From positions 124,001 through 188,000 of the forward strand of contig CAVQJJ010000002.1 of assembly GCA_963712835.1 (NCBI GenBank): a stretch of 64,000 nt of DNA, written 5' to 3'. This DNA is from DATARH01 sp963712835 (lineage in GTDB: Bacteria; Pseudomonadota; Alphaproteobacteria; ATCC43930; CGMCC-115725). Below, piece by piece: positions 35,583-45,116 of this stretch. Each line of letters begins with the position of its first letter. Within the stretch, counting starts at the first letter, position 1. A program made the translations under genes and the position numbers. A model generated the notes under the pieces. The model was given only the letters and a program-made list of their open reading frames with translations. It was not told where the DNA came from and searched no databases.

Positions 35583-36214
35583 ATGCCCAGCGCGATCCCA
35601 TCCTTTGTCGGCTTTGCCAAAGCCCCGTGGAACAAGGGCCGTCTCATCGGTCAGAAGCGCCCGCTGAGACCCAGAGAAGTCTGGGCCATCCGCGTTCGGC
35701 TCCAACTTGAAAAGCGCAAACGCGATCTCGCGCTGTTCAACCTCGCGATCGACAATAAGTTCAGGGGCTGCGACCTCGTGCGGCTTCGGGTCAGTGATGT
35801 CTGCGTCGGGGGCCGGGTGCAGGATCGGGCGACGATCGTCCAGCGGAAGACCGGCAGGCCGGTCCAGTTCGAGATCACCGAACAAACCCGAGCGGCAATC
35901 CGGGATTGGCTACACATGCTGCGGGCCGAAACAGCGAGCACCTTTTCGCGAGCCGCCTTCGCGGTCAGACGCATATCTCAACCCGACAGTATGCCCGCAT
36001 CGTCCATCGGTGGGTTGATTACGCGGGCCTCGATGGTTCGGCGTATGGGACACACTCAATGCGCCGGACCAAGGTCGCGCAAATTTACAAGAAGACCGGC
36101 AATCTGAGGGCGGCGCAGCTGCTTCTCGGCCATACGAAGCTCGAAAGCACCGTTCGCTATTTGGGCATCGAGGTCGACGACGCACTCAGCATCTCGGAGC
36201 AAGTCGAATTCTGA
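35583..36214 (+). pseudogene. Short tyrosine recombinase (integrase), frameshifted
   Basis: ATG 35583 follows AAGGAG. The first ~115 residues (PSFVGFAKAPWNKGRLIGQKRPL, RDLALFNLAIDNKFRGCDLVRLR with the catalytic Arg, KTGRPVQFEITEQTR) lie in one frame. Around 35935 the frame changes, and the rest reads SEHLFASRLRGQTHISTRQYARIV, THSMRRTKVAQIYKKTGNLRAAQLLLGHTKLESTVRYLGIE, with the H-x-x-R, H and catalytic Tyr. All catalytic residues survive; only the indel breaks the gene. The roughly 210-residue form without a separate arm-binding domain is common in alphaproteobacteria. Confidence 0.85.
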
Positions 36215-36412
36215 TTTCGGGCGGCGCGCGGCCCTGCTCGCTCGGGGCCGTTACCGCCCCATCGGCAGAACTTCTTCCACCGACAGCAACGCGCCGGGAG
36301 CGGACCTCCATCGTGACCCCGATCAATCTGCGCATTTCACCATTAGCCGCCATTCCAATGTCTCTGCTATCGCGACATCAACGCTGGGATCGTTGTTCGT
36401 TCGAACGTCCGG

Positions 36413-36517
36413 GGTCGCTCCACCCGCAATGAATTCCCAGATGCGCGAATGTCCATATGCTCCCATCACAAGGGGGTCTGCTCCGAGTGCCTCGGCTTCT
36501 TTCAGAAGGACGTTGGT
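36413..36517 (-). pseudogene. Universal stress protein C-terminal fragment
   Basis: TNVLLKEAEALGADPLVMGAYGHSRIWEFIAGGAT matches the end of UspA-type domains, with the nucleotide-binding G-x2-G-x9-G(S/T)-like stretch GAYGHSRIWEFIAGGAT. The rest of the protein is absent and the frame continues into unrelated sequence. Confidence 0.7.
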
Positions 36518-36584
36518 GACGCCGCCGCCGTCGGATGAGATTTCCACCGTCTCTGCGCGAACACGGTGCTGACCGAGATGAGGT

Positions 36585-36719
36585 GATTGTGGTCCCTAAA
36601 ACCGCGACGATCGTGACGATGTAGTCGGTCTGCCAGATAAAGCTCGGCACAAAAGTGGCGAAGGCGACATGGCCCCAGGGGACGTGTACCACCAGCGCGG
36701 TGGCAACGTAGGCAAGCAA
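36585..36719 (-). pseudogene. NRAMP-family metal transporter fragment
   Basis: About 45 residues, AYVATALVVHVPWGHVAFATFVP and TDYIVTIVAVLGTTI, correspond to the internal helix region of NRAMP Mn/Fe transporters just before the SPYLFFWQ motif. Both ends are cut and flanked by unrelated gene scraps. Confidence 0.65.
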
Positions 36720-36726
36720 CGATACC

Positions 36727-36837
36727 GACGAGCCATGCGCGGACCTTGGGATGCTTGTGCGTCGCGTAATTGTCGACGACAGGTGCAGCTCCCGTTCGGC
36801 CGGGGTCGCGGTTGATGTTGTTGAGAAAACGGATGAA
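36727..36837 (-). mobile_element. IS630-family transposase fragment
   Basis: About 37 residues, KFIRFLNNINRD followed by VVDNYATHKHPKVRAWL, are the DDE-domain segment typical of IS630-type transposases. The fragment abuts the ISAs1 remnant at about 36838. Confidence 0.7.
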
Positions 36838-37459
36838 CTTTGAACTCATTGGCCTTTTGCTCAGCCACGAAGAGTTCGACATCCACGCGCAGCGCGCCTT
36901 GATTGCCCTTCAAGGCGAGCACGTAGTCAGCCTTCTTGTCGAGGACTTTCCAGGTGATGTCGCGCTGGCAGCCCATCGCATCGATGGTGACGATCGCCCC
37001 CTCGATCGCCAGCATCTCCAGCAGCTTGGGGATGGCCACGATCTCGTTGGACTTGTCCGCCACGTTGACTTGACCGAGCACCAGGCGCTGGCGGGCGGCG
37101 AAGGCCGGGACCATGTGGATGGCGGCCTTGGCGCCGGTCTTCTGATAGGAGCACCGCGAGGTCTTGCCGTCGATCGCGATCACCTCGGCCGGCGCGCCGG
37201 TCAGCGCGCGACCCAGCAACGCTGGCTCGATGTCGAGCGTGGCGAAGATGTCGCCGAGATGATCGTGCGCCGGCGTCCCGTCGCGAAACGGCCGGAACCG
37301 GCGCAGCAACTCCAGCTTCTTCTCGCCGAAGCGGGCGATATCGACGAAGGTCTCCGCCCCAGCCAGCACGGCGAGCAAGACGACAGCAGCACCTCGTCAA
37401 GCGGATAGATCGCCGTGCCGGCCTGGCGGCGGTCCGGCAAATCCCTGAAATAACTTAGA
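36838..37459 (-). mobile_element. ISAs1-family transposase remnant
   Basis: The N-terminal two thirds of an ISAs1 transposase: YFRDLPDRRQAGTAIYPLDE in one frame, then after an indel near 37380 LLAVLAGAETFVDIARFGEKK, VIAIDGKTSRCSYQK (first catalytic Asp), IVTIDAMGCQRDI (second) and DYVLALKGNQGALR. The C-terminal third, with the last acidic residue, is missing where it joins an IS630 fragment. Confidence 0.85.
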
Positions 37460-37623
37460 AAACCAACCGCCTCACCAGAGGACCACCACAGATTCAGCCT
37501 TTTCGCTCTTTGTCACGCTCTTCCTTCACCCGATTGCCCTGGGGGACTTCGTGCGCGCTATTCTCAGCCGGGTGCGAGGTAGGGTTGGACCAGTGAGCCG
37601 GCGCTTCGTTGGGCGGGTAGGTC

Positions 37624-38166
37624 ATGCGCGGTACACCCATGTTCAGGCCCGTCAAGCGGATTGGTCATTCGGCATCAAAACGCGCATTAAATGGAGAGGG
37701 GGGATTTACCCCTCCTTGAGCTCCTCGTTGTACTTGCCACTCTCGGGTTGCTGATTGGCTTGGTGGCGCCGGCGGTGATGCGGCAGTTCGGGACCGCCAA
37801 GGAAAAAATAGCTCAGCAATCGGTCGAGCGCCTGGCGACCGTCCTCGACGTGTATAAGCTAGATATTGGCAGTTATCCCACGACTGACCAGGGATTGCAG
37901 GCGTTGCTGACGCAGCCCCAAAAGCGTCAACCATTGGGACGGCCCTTATCTGAAAGGAGACAAACTCCCCCGAGGACCCTTGGGGACATTTTTTTGTCTA
38001 TCGCAGTCCCAGCGAGCGGCCAGGGCATGAGTACGATCTGTATTCCCTTGGGCTTACAGGCCAGGCGACGGGACCGCAAAGATCCCTCGGCGATCGCGAG
38101 CAAGTAGCAGTCGTTTGCTGGCTCGCCGTCGCTATCGCGCTGTGCTGCGCCACGAGAGGACGGTAA
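37624..38166 (+). pseudogene. gspG: Major pseudopilin GspG, frameshifted
   Basis: Joined sense: MRGTPMFRPVKRIGHSASKR, then the prepilin site GEGGFT / LLELLVVLATLGLLIGLVAPAVM, QSVERLATVLDVYKLDIGSYPTTDQGLQALLTQP, NHWDGPYLKGDKLPR, DPWGHFFVYRSPSERPGHEYDLYSLG. These parts need three frame changes, near 37711 (an extra C in the run after TTTA), 37925 and 37970. GspG is the main subunit of the type II secretion pseudopilus. It lies on the opposite strand, convergent with the ten-gene gsp operon that otherwise lacks a gspG. Confidence 0.85.
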
Positions 38167-38983
38167 AGCCATCCGCGGACGAAGAGCTTATGCGCACTAT
38201 TGCAGTCGTATGGGCCTGCGCGCTCCCCGGTCCTCGCGCCGAAGTAAAAATTCGAACAACGCGGGCGTCTTGACCAACCCCGGTGAAAACCGGCCCAGCG
38301 GCGCTGTCCCCGGTAGTTGACTGGTCGGCAAAGCGCATCGCAGCGGCTACGATGGGGTCCGTTGTAGCCCGGTCGGGTTCGCGGCCGCCAAAAAGAGTCA
38401 AATGCGGCCGCATCGACGCGAATTCCTGCGCTGTGATCCCTCGCACGCGTGTCAATTCACCAAGGCTCTGCAACGGCGCTTCCGGGGGGGCATAGTCTAG
38501 ACCCGCTGCTTTGTATTCGGCCGCCAATTCATCCGGCGGTCGAAGCGTCCGCGCCGTGCCCACCCATTGAGTGATCTCGCCGGCTAGGTTGGAAGCACTT
38601 TCCGCCGGTGCGTTCAAGGCGCGCAAGAGGCCTTCCAGGAGCAGAGGCGAGGCAAGGTTGGGGTTGATCCAGTCATTCTCATTGTAAAGGCGCAACTCCA
38701 CAGCGCTACCGCCTATTCGCGTCTCGTGGACCCCTCCGTCGGTCGCGGGGCGATGATCCGGCCGCGGGTCTAGTAATGTGAAAATCCCCCAGTACACACC
38801 ACCGTCGGCCGCGGCGGAAGCTTCCGCGTTGGCGGCAATATTGCTCGACACTTGAGCCTCGCTTCGTCCAGTTGATGTCACGTAGCCAACGATAAAAGCG
38901 ATGAGGATAAGCATCCACAATACGATCAGTAAGACAAAGCCCGCTTGGTTCGGCGCTCTATATTCGGACAGCGCCAGGCGCAT
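38132..38983 (-). CDS. gspK: Type II secretion minor pseudopilin GspK
   Basis: 283 residues. A short leader ending NQAG, then the hydrophobic helix FVLLIVLWMLILIAFIVGYVTSTGR. It lacks the Glu at position 5 of other pseudopilins, as usual for GspK, the large tip subunit. The globular part contains NENDWINPNLASPLLLEGLLRAL and LGELTRVRGITAQEFASMRPHLT, the helix-hairpin-helix-like SAM domains of GspK. It is last in the operon, three bases after gspD. Its 3' end runs 35 bases into the convergent gspG relic. Confidence 0.9.
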   Translation of the reverse strand: MRLALSEYRAPNQAGFVLLIVLWMLILIAFIVGYVTSTGRSEAQVSSNIAANAEASAAADGGVYWGIFTLLDPRPDHRPATDGGVHETRIGGSAVELRLYNENDWINPNLASPLLLEGLLRALNAPAESASNLAGEITQWVGTARTLRPPDELAAEYKAAGLDYAPPEAPLQSLGELTRVRGITAQEFASMRPHLTLFGGREPDRATTDPIVAAAMRFADQSTTGDSAAGPVFTGVGQDARVVRIFTSARGPGSAQAHTTAIVRISSSSADGFTVLSWRSTAR

Positions 38984-38986
38984 GAG

Positions 38987-41269
38987 CTAAAATCCGTTCG
39001 GATTGTTGGAGCCGCTTGGCGGTTTGTGCTGGAGTGTCTGCGGAACAAGCGCTGCGTTATACAGCTGATTTCTCATATCCTCGGTCAATGCCCACGCGCT
39101 CCGCTGGTCATTCACGACATGTGGCGTGATTAGGACCAGCAATTCGGTTCGAGTACGTGTGTTATTTTGCGAGGAGACCAGCGTGCTCAGGACCGGAATG
39201 TCCTTCAGCCACGGGATACCGCTGTTTTCTTCTTGGTCCTGGTCTTTGATCAACCCGGCGACGCCGATCGTCTGCCCGTCCTGAACGGCAAAGCTCGTTC
39301 GCACGATCCTGTCGTCAAAGGTCGGTGATCCGGTAACGCTGTTCTGCGCGGGAGGCGCCACGTCGCTGACTTCCTGCGCGATATCGAGCGTTATGAGCCC
39401 ATCGGAATTGACCCGCGGGGTCACCTGCATGATGACGCCGGTCGAATGATAATCGATGCTATTGACCACGGGCGCACCGCTGGTCAGCGTGCTGGTTGCT
39501 GTGCCGGTGAGTATTGGCACCTCCTGCCCCACCTGCAGATGCGCCGGTTCGTTATCCATTACCAAGAGTTGGGGAGCGGACAGCACCTTGACCTTCGTCA
39601 CATCAGCCAGAGCTTGCAAAATGAAATCTGGCGCCTTGCTAACGGCAAACCCAGAAAGCGTTGTCGGTATCTGCGGCATCGGGCCAAGAGAAAATGCATA
39701 ATGATCTGCTCGCAGAAAAAATTGAGTTCCATATTGCAATGCGTCGTTTAGCGTAACTTCGGCAATCGTTGCGTTGATTAATACCTGTAGTGGAATGATA
39801 TCTACTTTAGATAACATGCCCCGTATCATAGAATATTCGCTTGGTGTGGCAAATACTAGTAAAGCATTGTTGCGATTGTTGGCAATGATGCGAATGTGAG
39901 CCGGCGATGTCTCGTTGGTCTCGTTTGATAGAGGCTCAGCAGCAGGCGGCGGATTGGCGCTTGCGGGCTGGGTCGTCCCTTGTTGCGGCGTTGCCCCCGG
40001 CACCGGGGGAAGCCCGGTGGCGGCCGCACCGGTTTGGGATGTGTTGCTTGATCCGCCGAAAGCGCCTTTTTCAAACAGCGAGTTCGAACTCATGGACGTC
40101 TGGGTCGCTCCAGGGGCGGTGCTGCCCGGCGCCGCTGGGGTCACATTGCCCGGTGTGAACGCCTGCTGCAGCAGGTTTGCCAGATCGCTGCTTTGGCCGT
40201 TCTTGACGTAATAGACGTGCCAAGCCCTAGCTGTTGATTCCGCCGCTCGATTCGTCAGGCTGAAAAACCGTTTCGCGGCTTCAAGGTATCGTGGTTGGGA
40301 TGATGCCACGAGGACCGCGTTTACCCGTTCCAGCGGTATGACCCGGACCACCCCGGCAAGCGGCCCCTCGGCCTCCGCCTGAATGGCCTTCTCGAGTGCG
40401 GCTGCAGTTTTCCCCAAATCCGCGTCGCCAACCGGGAACAGCACAAAGGATTGCCCCGCGAGCACGTCAACATCGAAGGAGCGAATAAGCCCCATGAGAG
40501 TTTGTCGAACGGCGGTATCACCGCTGACAATCAGCGCATTCCGGTTGGGATCGGCGGAAATTTTACCGCCTGAGGCCACAAACGGCTCCAAGGTTTTAGC
40601 GAGATCTTTGGCGACAGCATAGCGCAGAACCACGACTTGGCTGCCCGCGCCGAGCGCATCGCCACCAGCCGCCGCGTTAGTTCCGCCGGCGACAGCGATA
40701 GGCACAACTTGATATAGCCCGTTCTTTTCAACCAGCGTGGCGCCGTTTTGGTTTAGCATTGTTTCGAGTGCTGGAAGCAATGCCGACTTTGCTATCGGAG
40801 TGCCAGTGTTAAGCGTCGCCGTGCCGTGCACAGCGGGATCGATCGTATAATTAAGTTTCAGGGTCGTGCCCAAAATCGTCCGGGCCACCTCACGAATATC
40901 AGTATCGACGAAGTTGAGCGTCACGTCGCCCGGCTGCGCGGCCGCCGCTTGCTGTCCGCCGGCAGCGACGGTTTGCGGGGGGGGACTGCCAGACGCCTCA
41001 AACACGCGCTGGCTGGTGCGGTCCGTCGGCACTGAGCCGCTTACCCGAGTTGGCGCGGCCTGAAGTCCCGCCGGCTGCTGCAGCGGCTCAAGTGTCTCCG
41101 GCGGCTTTTGGCATGAAGCCAAAGCTGCGAGGAAAAGGGCCGCCAGCCAACGCTTGCGGGCATCTATAGTGGCACACGGAGGGGCTGCGCGGGAGCCCTG
41201 CCTCAAAGCGCGGAGATCGACAATCCGCCTGAGCGTTCGGTCATCGATCCGCATGAGCGTCAACCGCAT
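38987..41269 (-). CDS. gspD: Type II secretion outer-membrane secretin GspD
   Basis: 760 residues. The lipobox-like LAALASC is at about residue 52, after an unusually long N-terminal stretch, so an internal start is possible. N0 domain DVTLNFVDTDIREVARTILG, N1-N3 repeats (e.g. VVVLRYAVAKDLAKTLEPF; RVIPLERVNAVLVASSQPRYLEAA), a Gly/Ser/Pro-rich insert near 400-450, and the secretin core with PTFDDRIVRTSFAVQDGQTIGVAGLIKD and IPWLKDIPVLSTLVSSQ. It forms the channel through which folded proteins leave. AGAGG precedes ATG 41269. Confidence 0.95.
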   Translation of the reverse strand: MRLTLMRIDDRTLRRIVDLRALRQGSRAAPPCATIDARKRWLAALFLAALASCQKPPETLEPLQQPAGLQAAPTRVSGSVPTDRTSQRVFEASGSPPPQTVAAGGQQAAAAQPGDVTLNFVDTDIREVARTILGTTLKLNYTIDPAVHGTATLNTGTPIAKSALLPALETMLNQNGATLVEKNGLYQVVPIAVAGGTNAAAGGDALGAGSQVVVLRYAVAKDLAKTLEPFVASGGKISADPNRNALIVSGDTAVRQTLMGLIRSFDVDVLAGQSFVLFPVGDADLGKTAAALEKAIQAEAEGPLAGVVRVIPLERVNAVLVASSQPRYLEAAKRFFSLTNRAAESTARAWHVYYVKNGQSSDLANLLQQAFTPGNVTPAAPGSTAPGATQTSMSSNSLFEKGAFGGSSNTSQTGAAATGLPPVPGATPQQGTTQPASANPPPAAEPLSNETNETSPAHIRIIANNRNNALLVFATPSEYSMIRGMLSKVDIIPLQVLINATIAEVTLNDALQYGTQFFLRADHYAFSLGPMPQIPTTLSGFAVSKAPDFILQALADVTKVKVLSAPQLLVMDNEPAHLQVGQEVPILTGTATSTLTSGAPVVNSIDYHSTGVIMQVTPRVNSDGLITLDIAQEVSDVAPPAQNSVTGSPTFDDRIVRTSFAVQDGQTIGVAGLIKDQDQEENSGIPWLKDIPVLSTLVSSQNNTRTRTELLVLITPHVVNDQRSAWALTEDMRNQLYNAALVPQTLQHKPPSGSNNPNGF

Positions 41270-41289
41270 GCTGACCTCTTTTTTTAAGA

Positions 41290-41871
41290 TTAGCGCTCAG
41301 ATCTGAGCACTGGCGCAGGCCGGACCGGCGCGTTGGAGGCTGGAAGCGGCGGAGAATTCGCCGTGGGCGGGGGGACGGGAGTGGAGGGCTGGGCGGCGGA
41401 TTGCAGCCGTGCCAAATTAGGATCAGCCTTGGGTTCGAGCGATGTTGTGCCGCTGGGTCCGCTGAGAAAGATTGACCGGGCACCAATATTGTCGATGCGC
41501 CAATCGCTAATCATCTCCCCTTCGGAGCGGACGAGCTGTTTCCCATCGGACTTAGCGAAAATCGCGAAGTGCTGGTCCGGCATAATCAGAATGCCGGTCA
41601 GTCGAAGGTCCGCCAGCGACGTGCCCATATGCCCGTCCTGTTCATTGTCGGGCGGGCGTCGCGCCGCGCTAAACAGCGGGCGCGCGAGCGAAGTCGTAAC
41701 GAGTTGCTTGATCGCCGGCGCACTGGTCCGCCCTGCAGGGACGTCTTCCGCCTTTGCAACTGGCGACGGCGAGGCGGTTGGCTTGGTGACGTGGGAGCGG
41801 AGCTCCAACGGCAGCGCGGCCGCAAAGCAAAGGCCCCCGATCAAGCTGACTGCTGTTAGGCGGTCGATCAT
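41290..41871 (-). CDS. Type II secretion GspC/GspN-like inner-membrane protein
   Basis: 193 residues. One N-terminal membrane segment (LTAVSLIGGLCFAAALPLEL), a linker and a small domain containing RRPPDNEQDGHMGTSLADLRLTGILIMPDQHFAIFAKSDGKQLV, which resembles the homology region of GspC that contacts the GspD N0 domain, followed by a Pro-rich tail. The first four bases overlap gspM. Given its place between gspM and gspD it could be annotated either GspC or GspN. Confidence 0.75.
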   Translation of the reverse strand: MIDRLTAVSLIGGLCFAAALPLELRSHVTKPTASPSPVAKAEDVPAGRTSAPAIKQLVTTSLARPLFSAARRPPDNEQDGHMGTSLADLRLTGILIMPDQHFAIFAKSDGKQLVRSEGEMISDWRIDNIGARSIFLSGPSGTTSLEPKADPNLARLQSAAQPSTPVPPPTANSPPLPASNAPVRPAPVLRSER

Positions 41872-42464
41872 GGCGGCGCGGCCGGCTTCGCTTCGCCGAC
41901 GCGCAGCCCGTAGACCTCAAATCGGCTCTCGAGTGGATAGCTCGTACGGATCGCGACAGCGCGGAAGAGGCCGTGAATTTGCAAGTTGGCAAGTATCAGC
42001 GGCGGCGCTGCTTCCTGGATCGCCGCGAGCAGCTTGACGATCGCCTCGTAGTTGCCGTTTACCGCTACGCGCAACCCAATTCGGCGATAGGGACCACGGC
42101 TTTCCGCCGCGATAGCTTCGGTGCTTGCTATCGTGACACCGTTTGCGGCGGCGAGTTGCTCCAGCCTGCTTTGCAGATTGGCGGAGGCGAGCGCATCGCT
42201 TGCGCCGTCGAGCGTCACTTCGCTGCCGGCGGTGGCGGTCTGCAGCTCGGCAAGCCGAGTGCGCAGCATCGGAACCTCCGCCGCTAGACGCTCCAGTTTT
42301 GGCACTAGCAATTGCCGGTCGGTTAGCGTGGCTTCGCCGCTGTGATAAAGCTCGATGAGGGGAACGACCGCAGCAAGATATCCCAGCGCGATCAGCGCGC
42401 ATAGCATAGACCAAGCGAGCGCGCGGCCCAGCACGCCGGCGGGCATACGGGCGAGTGCCGTCAC
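41868..42464 (-). CDS. gspM: Type II secretion protein GspM
   Basis: 198 residues. Short cytoplasmic start, one membrane helix (ALAWSMLCALIALGYLAAVVPLIELY), then a periplasmic coiled-coil (LVPKLERLAAEVPMLRTRLAELQTA) and a ferredoxin-like domain (GLRVAVNGNYEAIVKLLAAIQEAAPPLILANLQIHG). This is the PilO/GspM layout. It overlaps gspL by four bases (ATGA-type) and pairs with GspL in the inner-membrane platform. Confidence 0.85.
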   Translation of the reverse strand: MTALARMPAGVLGRALAWSMLCALIALGYLAAVVPLIELYHSGEATLTDRQLLVPKLERLAAEVPMLRTRLAELQTATAGSEVTLDGASDALASANLQSRLEQLAAANGVTIASTEAIAAESRGPYRRIGLRVAVNGNYEAIVKLLAAIQEAAPPLILANLQIHGLFRAVAIRTSYPLESRFEVYGLRVGEAKPAAPP

Positions 42465-43504
42465 GGGCCTGTCTCCGCCGTGATGCTGAAGATTTCCTGG
42501 TGGGTCGCTTCCATTCTAGTGACCGGCGCGACAAAAGCAGGGTTGTGCAATTCGTTGCTTCGGGCGACCGCGCCGATAAGGCGGGAAGCGGTCGCCGACC
42601 TGCCCCCAAATGTCACTTTATTCTGCTGCTGTTGCATCTCTGTGAGGTAGGTGTCGTCGGGGAGCGCCGCAGTCAGCGCGGCAAGCATGGCAAGCGGATC
42701 ACCTGCAGTAGCCCGCTCTTTCTGTACCACATTGCCCGCACCTTCCAGGCGGTCAATCTCCTGCCGCAAGTGTTCTGCTTGTTCGGCCGCGCCGCGACTG
42801 GCGGCGATTTCTCGATCTATCGTCGCGAGGTCCCGGGATTGCCGAATAAACGGAGTCGCAATGACGAGCGCCGCGAGTACAAGGCAGAAAGCGACACTCG
42901 CCCATCGCAGCGACTGAGTGCCGCCGCGCTGCTTCAATCGGAAGCCATCAGTCTGGACAGGCAGCACAAGACGGTCATCGACGCCGCCGGCAATCTCCAC
43001 CCGCGTCACCAAAATACTTGCACCGGCCAAAGCATCGAGGAGCGGAGCGAGTTGCTCGCGGCTAATCAGGCGCAATCGAACAGTGATTTGCCCCCGCTGC
43101 TTGTTTCGATCGATGAGGCAATAGCTCCAGAGGACATCATCGACAGTAAATGGCGTTTCGCGATCCATCTCAAAGGAAAGAACCTGAGCAAGATCTCGCT
43201 CGGTCGCGATGGGCAGGGTTATAGTTTTGCAGAGAACATCGCTGTCGGCCAGACGCAATACGACCGGCAGCCGGGACGAATTCGGCACGCTGCCCAGATC
43301 GCCATCCTTGACGCGAAATTCACCAAGGGGCGTTTCGCGGTTTTTGCTCCAGGCGCTAACGAAAATTGCCGGGATACCAGAGCCGATCGGCTCCGCAGGC
43401 ATAATGGTCAAACAATCTTGTGTGGGTGCGATTGCGCGACGAATTCGTTCCGGAATGCAATCCGAAAGTTGAGCAATCCACCATGCGAAGAGTTCATGGA
43501 ACAT
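42461..43504 (-). CDS. gspL: Type II secretion protein GspL
   Basis: 347 residues. Cytoplasmic actin-like domain (VLRLADSDVLCKTITLPIATERDLAQVLSFEMDRETPFTVDDVLW), membrane helix (WASVAFCLVLAALVIATPFI, about 225-245), coiled coil and a PilN-like periplasmic domain with ALTAALPDDTYLTEMQQQQNKVTFGGRSATA. It links the GspE ATPase to the inner-membrane platform. It is 46 bases downstream of gspJ. Confidence 0.88.
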   Translation of the reverse strand: MFHELFAWWIAQLSDCIPERIRRAIAPTQDCLTIMPAEPIGSGIPAIFVSAWSKNRETPLGEFRVKDGDLGSVPNSSRLPVVLRLADSDVLCKTITLPIATERDLAQVLSFEMDRETPFTVDDVLWSYCLIDRNKQRGQITVRLRLISREQLAPLLDALAGASILVTRVEIAGGVDDRLVLPVQTDGFRLKQRGGTQSLRWASVAFCLVLAALVIATPFIRQSRDLATIDREIAASRGAAEQAEHLRQEIDRLEGAGNVVQKERATAGDPLAMLAALTAALPDDTYLTEMQQQQNKVTFGGRSATASRLIGAVARSNELHNPAFVAPVTRMEATHQEIFSITAETGP

Positions 43505-43550
43505 TAGTTACCAGCGCAAATTGCCCACCGACGTAATCCTTTCGACCCTA

Positions 43551-44192
43551 CTAAAGCCGTGGTGCCACGACCAGATCTGGCCAGCGTCTAGGATCATTTT
43601 GATCAAACCCCAGACGGATCCGAACGAGACCGGGAAGGCTCGGGCCATCCCACGCTGCAAGCCAGGTCGACGACGCTGCAGTGGGTGACGGCGGGCCCCA
43701 ATACGCGAATTCCAGACGGTCGACGCCACTCAAAATTTCACTCACTGTGGCGTGCGGCGACGAACCAGCCAGTTCGTGTCGGTGCGGTTGCCAGTCGACG
43801 ACCAAGCGCTTGCCGCGCAGCTCCAACGCTATGTCAGCGGGACTGTCAGCTCCGAAAGCTGTCGGCAAATCCCCAACGAAGCGAAGCTCGCCGGCCTTGC
43901 CTTGGAAGGCGATCGCCACCGCGGGCGAGCCCGGATTGATGGAAGCGGCAGGCGACGTTGGAATCTGGGTCAAGAGGGTTCGGAGCAAACGGGCCGTCGA
44001 ATCCAGATCCCACGTCGCGTTCACCCGGCGTGATTGAACATTCCAGATGCCGAGACCGGTCTGCACGCCGTGATTGAGCGCGACCAATAGAAACCCGCAT
44101 AGGCTCAGCGCCACCAGCAACTCCAGCAGCGTGAAGCCGCCCGACCGGGAAAGCGCCCGAAGATGGCGCGATCTGGTGAAGCGCCGCGTCAC
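43551..44192 (-). CDS. gspJ: Type II secretion minor pseudopilin GspJ
   Basis: 213 residues. Prepilin leader ending SRSGG and the helix FTLLELLVALSLCGFLLVALNHGV with Glu5. The globular domain has ATWDLDSTARLLRTLLTQ and VSEILSGVDRLEFAYWG, the spacing expected of GspJ. Its first four bases overlap gspI. Confidence 0.88.
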   Translation of the reverse strand: MTRRFTRSRHLRALSRSGGFTLLELLVALSLCGFLLVALNHGVQTGLGIWNVQSRRVNATWDLDSTARLLRTLLTQIPTSPAASINPGSPAVAIAFQGKAGELRFVGDLPTAFGADSPADIALELRGKRLVVDWQPHRHELAGSSPHATVSEILSGVDRLEFAYWGPPSPTAASSTWLAAWDGPSLPGLVRIRLGFDQNDPRRWPDLVVAPRL

Positions 44193-44638
44193 TGCGATGC
44201 TCCCGCGCTGGCGATGCGTTCCGTTTCGAGTTGGACGGAGCGCTGGTTGTGCCCCGCCCCCCAGGAAATGGTGACCGCAATATCGTATAGGGTTGGCGGA
44301 GCAGCCTGGTCTAGGGTTGTAGCGGGCTGCGACGCCATAGGGTGCGCAGTCAATCGCCAGTGGAATCCGTCGCCGTCGTCGCCCTCGCTTTCTCCGGGCG
44401 TGATTGCGCCGGTGCCCACGAATTCTGCGAGGCGGGATTGCGCCCGGTCCACCGCGGCCTCGAGCCGCGTCGCCTGGCCGACAGTCAGCAGTCCCGCGCT
44501 ACCGGCTTGAAACAATGCCACGAGGGCAAGTGCCGCTAGCGCGACCGCGACGATGACTTCGAGAAGCGTAAATCCGGCATCGCGGCGACCAGCAACGCGA
44601 TGGGCGGGATGCGTAGGGCTGGCAATCTCAACGTTCAT
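44189..44638 (-). CDS. gspI: Type II secretion minor pseudopilin GspI
   Basis: 149 residues. Leader ending RRDAG, helix FTLLEVIVAVALAALALVALFQAG with Glu5, then RAQSRLAEFVGTGAITPGESEGDDGDGFHW, matching the GspI pattern of a short globular domain ending in a beta sheet (YDIAVTISWGAGHNQRSVQLETERI). It overlaps gspH by 11 bases and gspJ by 4. Confidence 0.88.
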   Translation of the reverse strand: MNVEIASPTHPAHRVAGRRDAGFTLLEVIVAVALAALALVALFQAGSAGLLTVGQATRLEAAVDRAQSRLAEFVGTGAITPGESEGDDGDGFHWRLTAHPMASQPATTLDQAAPPTLYDIAVTISWGAGHNQRSVQLETERIASAGASQ

Positions 44639-45116
44639 CGCGAATGCTCACGCGACCGTTGAGCCAGTCGACACCCACGGCAAGCGTATGCGAACCATCG
44701 CCAATGGTGACTCGCCCCCCGGTCGAACTGCCATCGGGATTAAAACGTATTTCGCCGGCATTCGTTGCGTCCCGCTCGCTTGCCAGCGTCAACAATTCAA
44801 CCTTCAAGGTCGGCGGAAACGATAGCTCGGATCCTTGGCCAATTCTGTAATGGTGACCGGTAACGTCAAGCACGACCGAAACTGGACCGTCGCGCGCAAT
44901 CGCGTCGGAACGCGCCAAACGTAACGCCGAGGCGAGCTCGCTTGCCGCTCCCCGTACACCGAGGGCGCCGCTCCAAGGCGGCCGATAACCGACAATTAGG
45001 GTCAGGGCAAGCGCAAGTATCGTCACGACCACGATCATCTCGAGAAGCGTAAATCCTGCCTCCTCACCGCTAAGCGGTGTGACGGCCGACAACTCTGGGT
45101 CATCCCACCAGGTCAT
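44628..45116 (-). CDS. gspH: Type II secretion minor pseudopilin GspH
   Basis: 162 residues. Leader ending GEEAG, helix FTLLEMIVVVTILALALTLIVGY with Glu5, followed by ELASALRLARSDAIARDGPVSVVLDV, the GspH/FimT signature. The C-terminus ends in the beta-strand pattern VTIGDGSHTLAVGVDWLNGRVSI. It overlaps gspF by 17 bases. Confidence 0.9.
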   Translation of the reverse strand: MTWWDDPELSAVTPLSGEEAGFTLLEMIVVVTILALALTLIVGYRPPWSGALGVRGAASELASALRLARSDAIARDGPVSVVLDVTGHHYRIGQGSELSFPPTLKVELLTLASERDATNAGEIRFNPDGSSTGGRVTIGDGSHTLAVGVDWLNGRVSIRDER

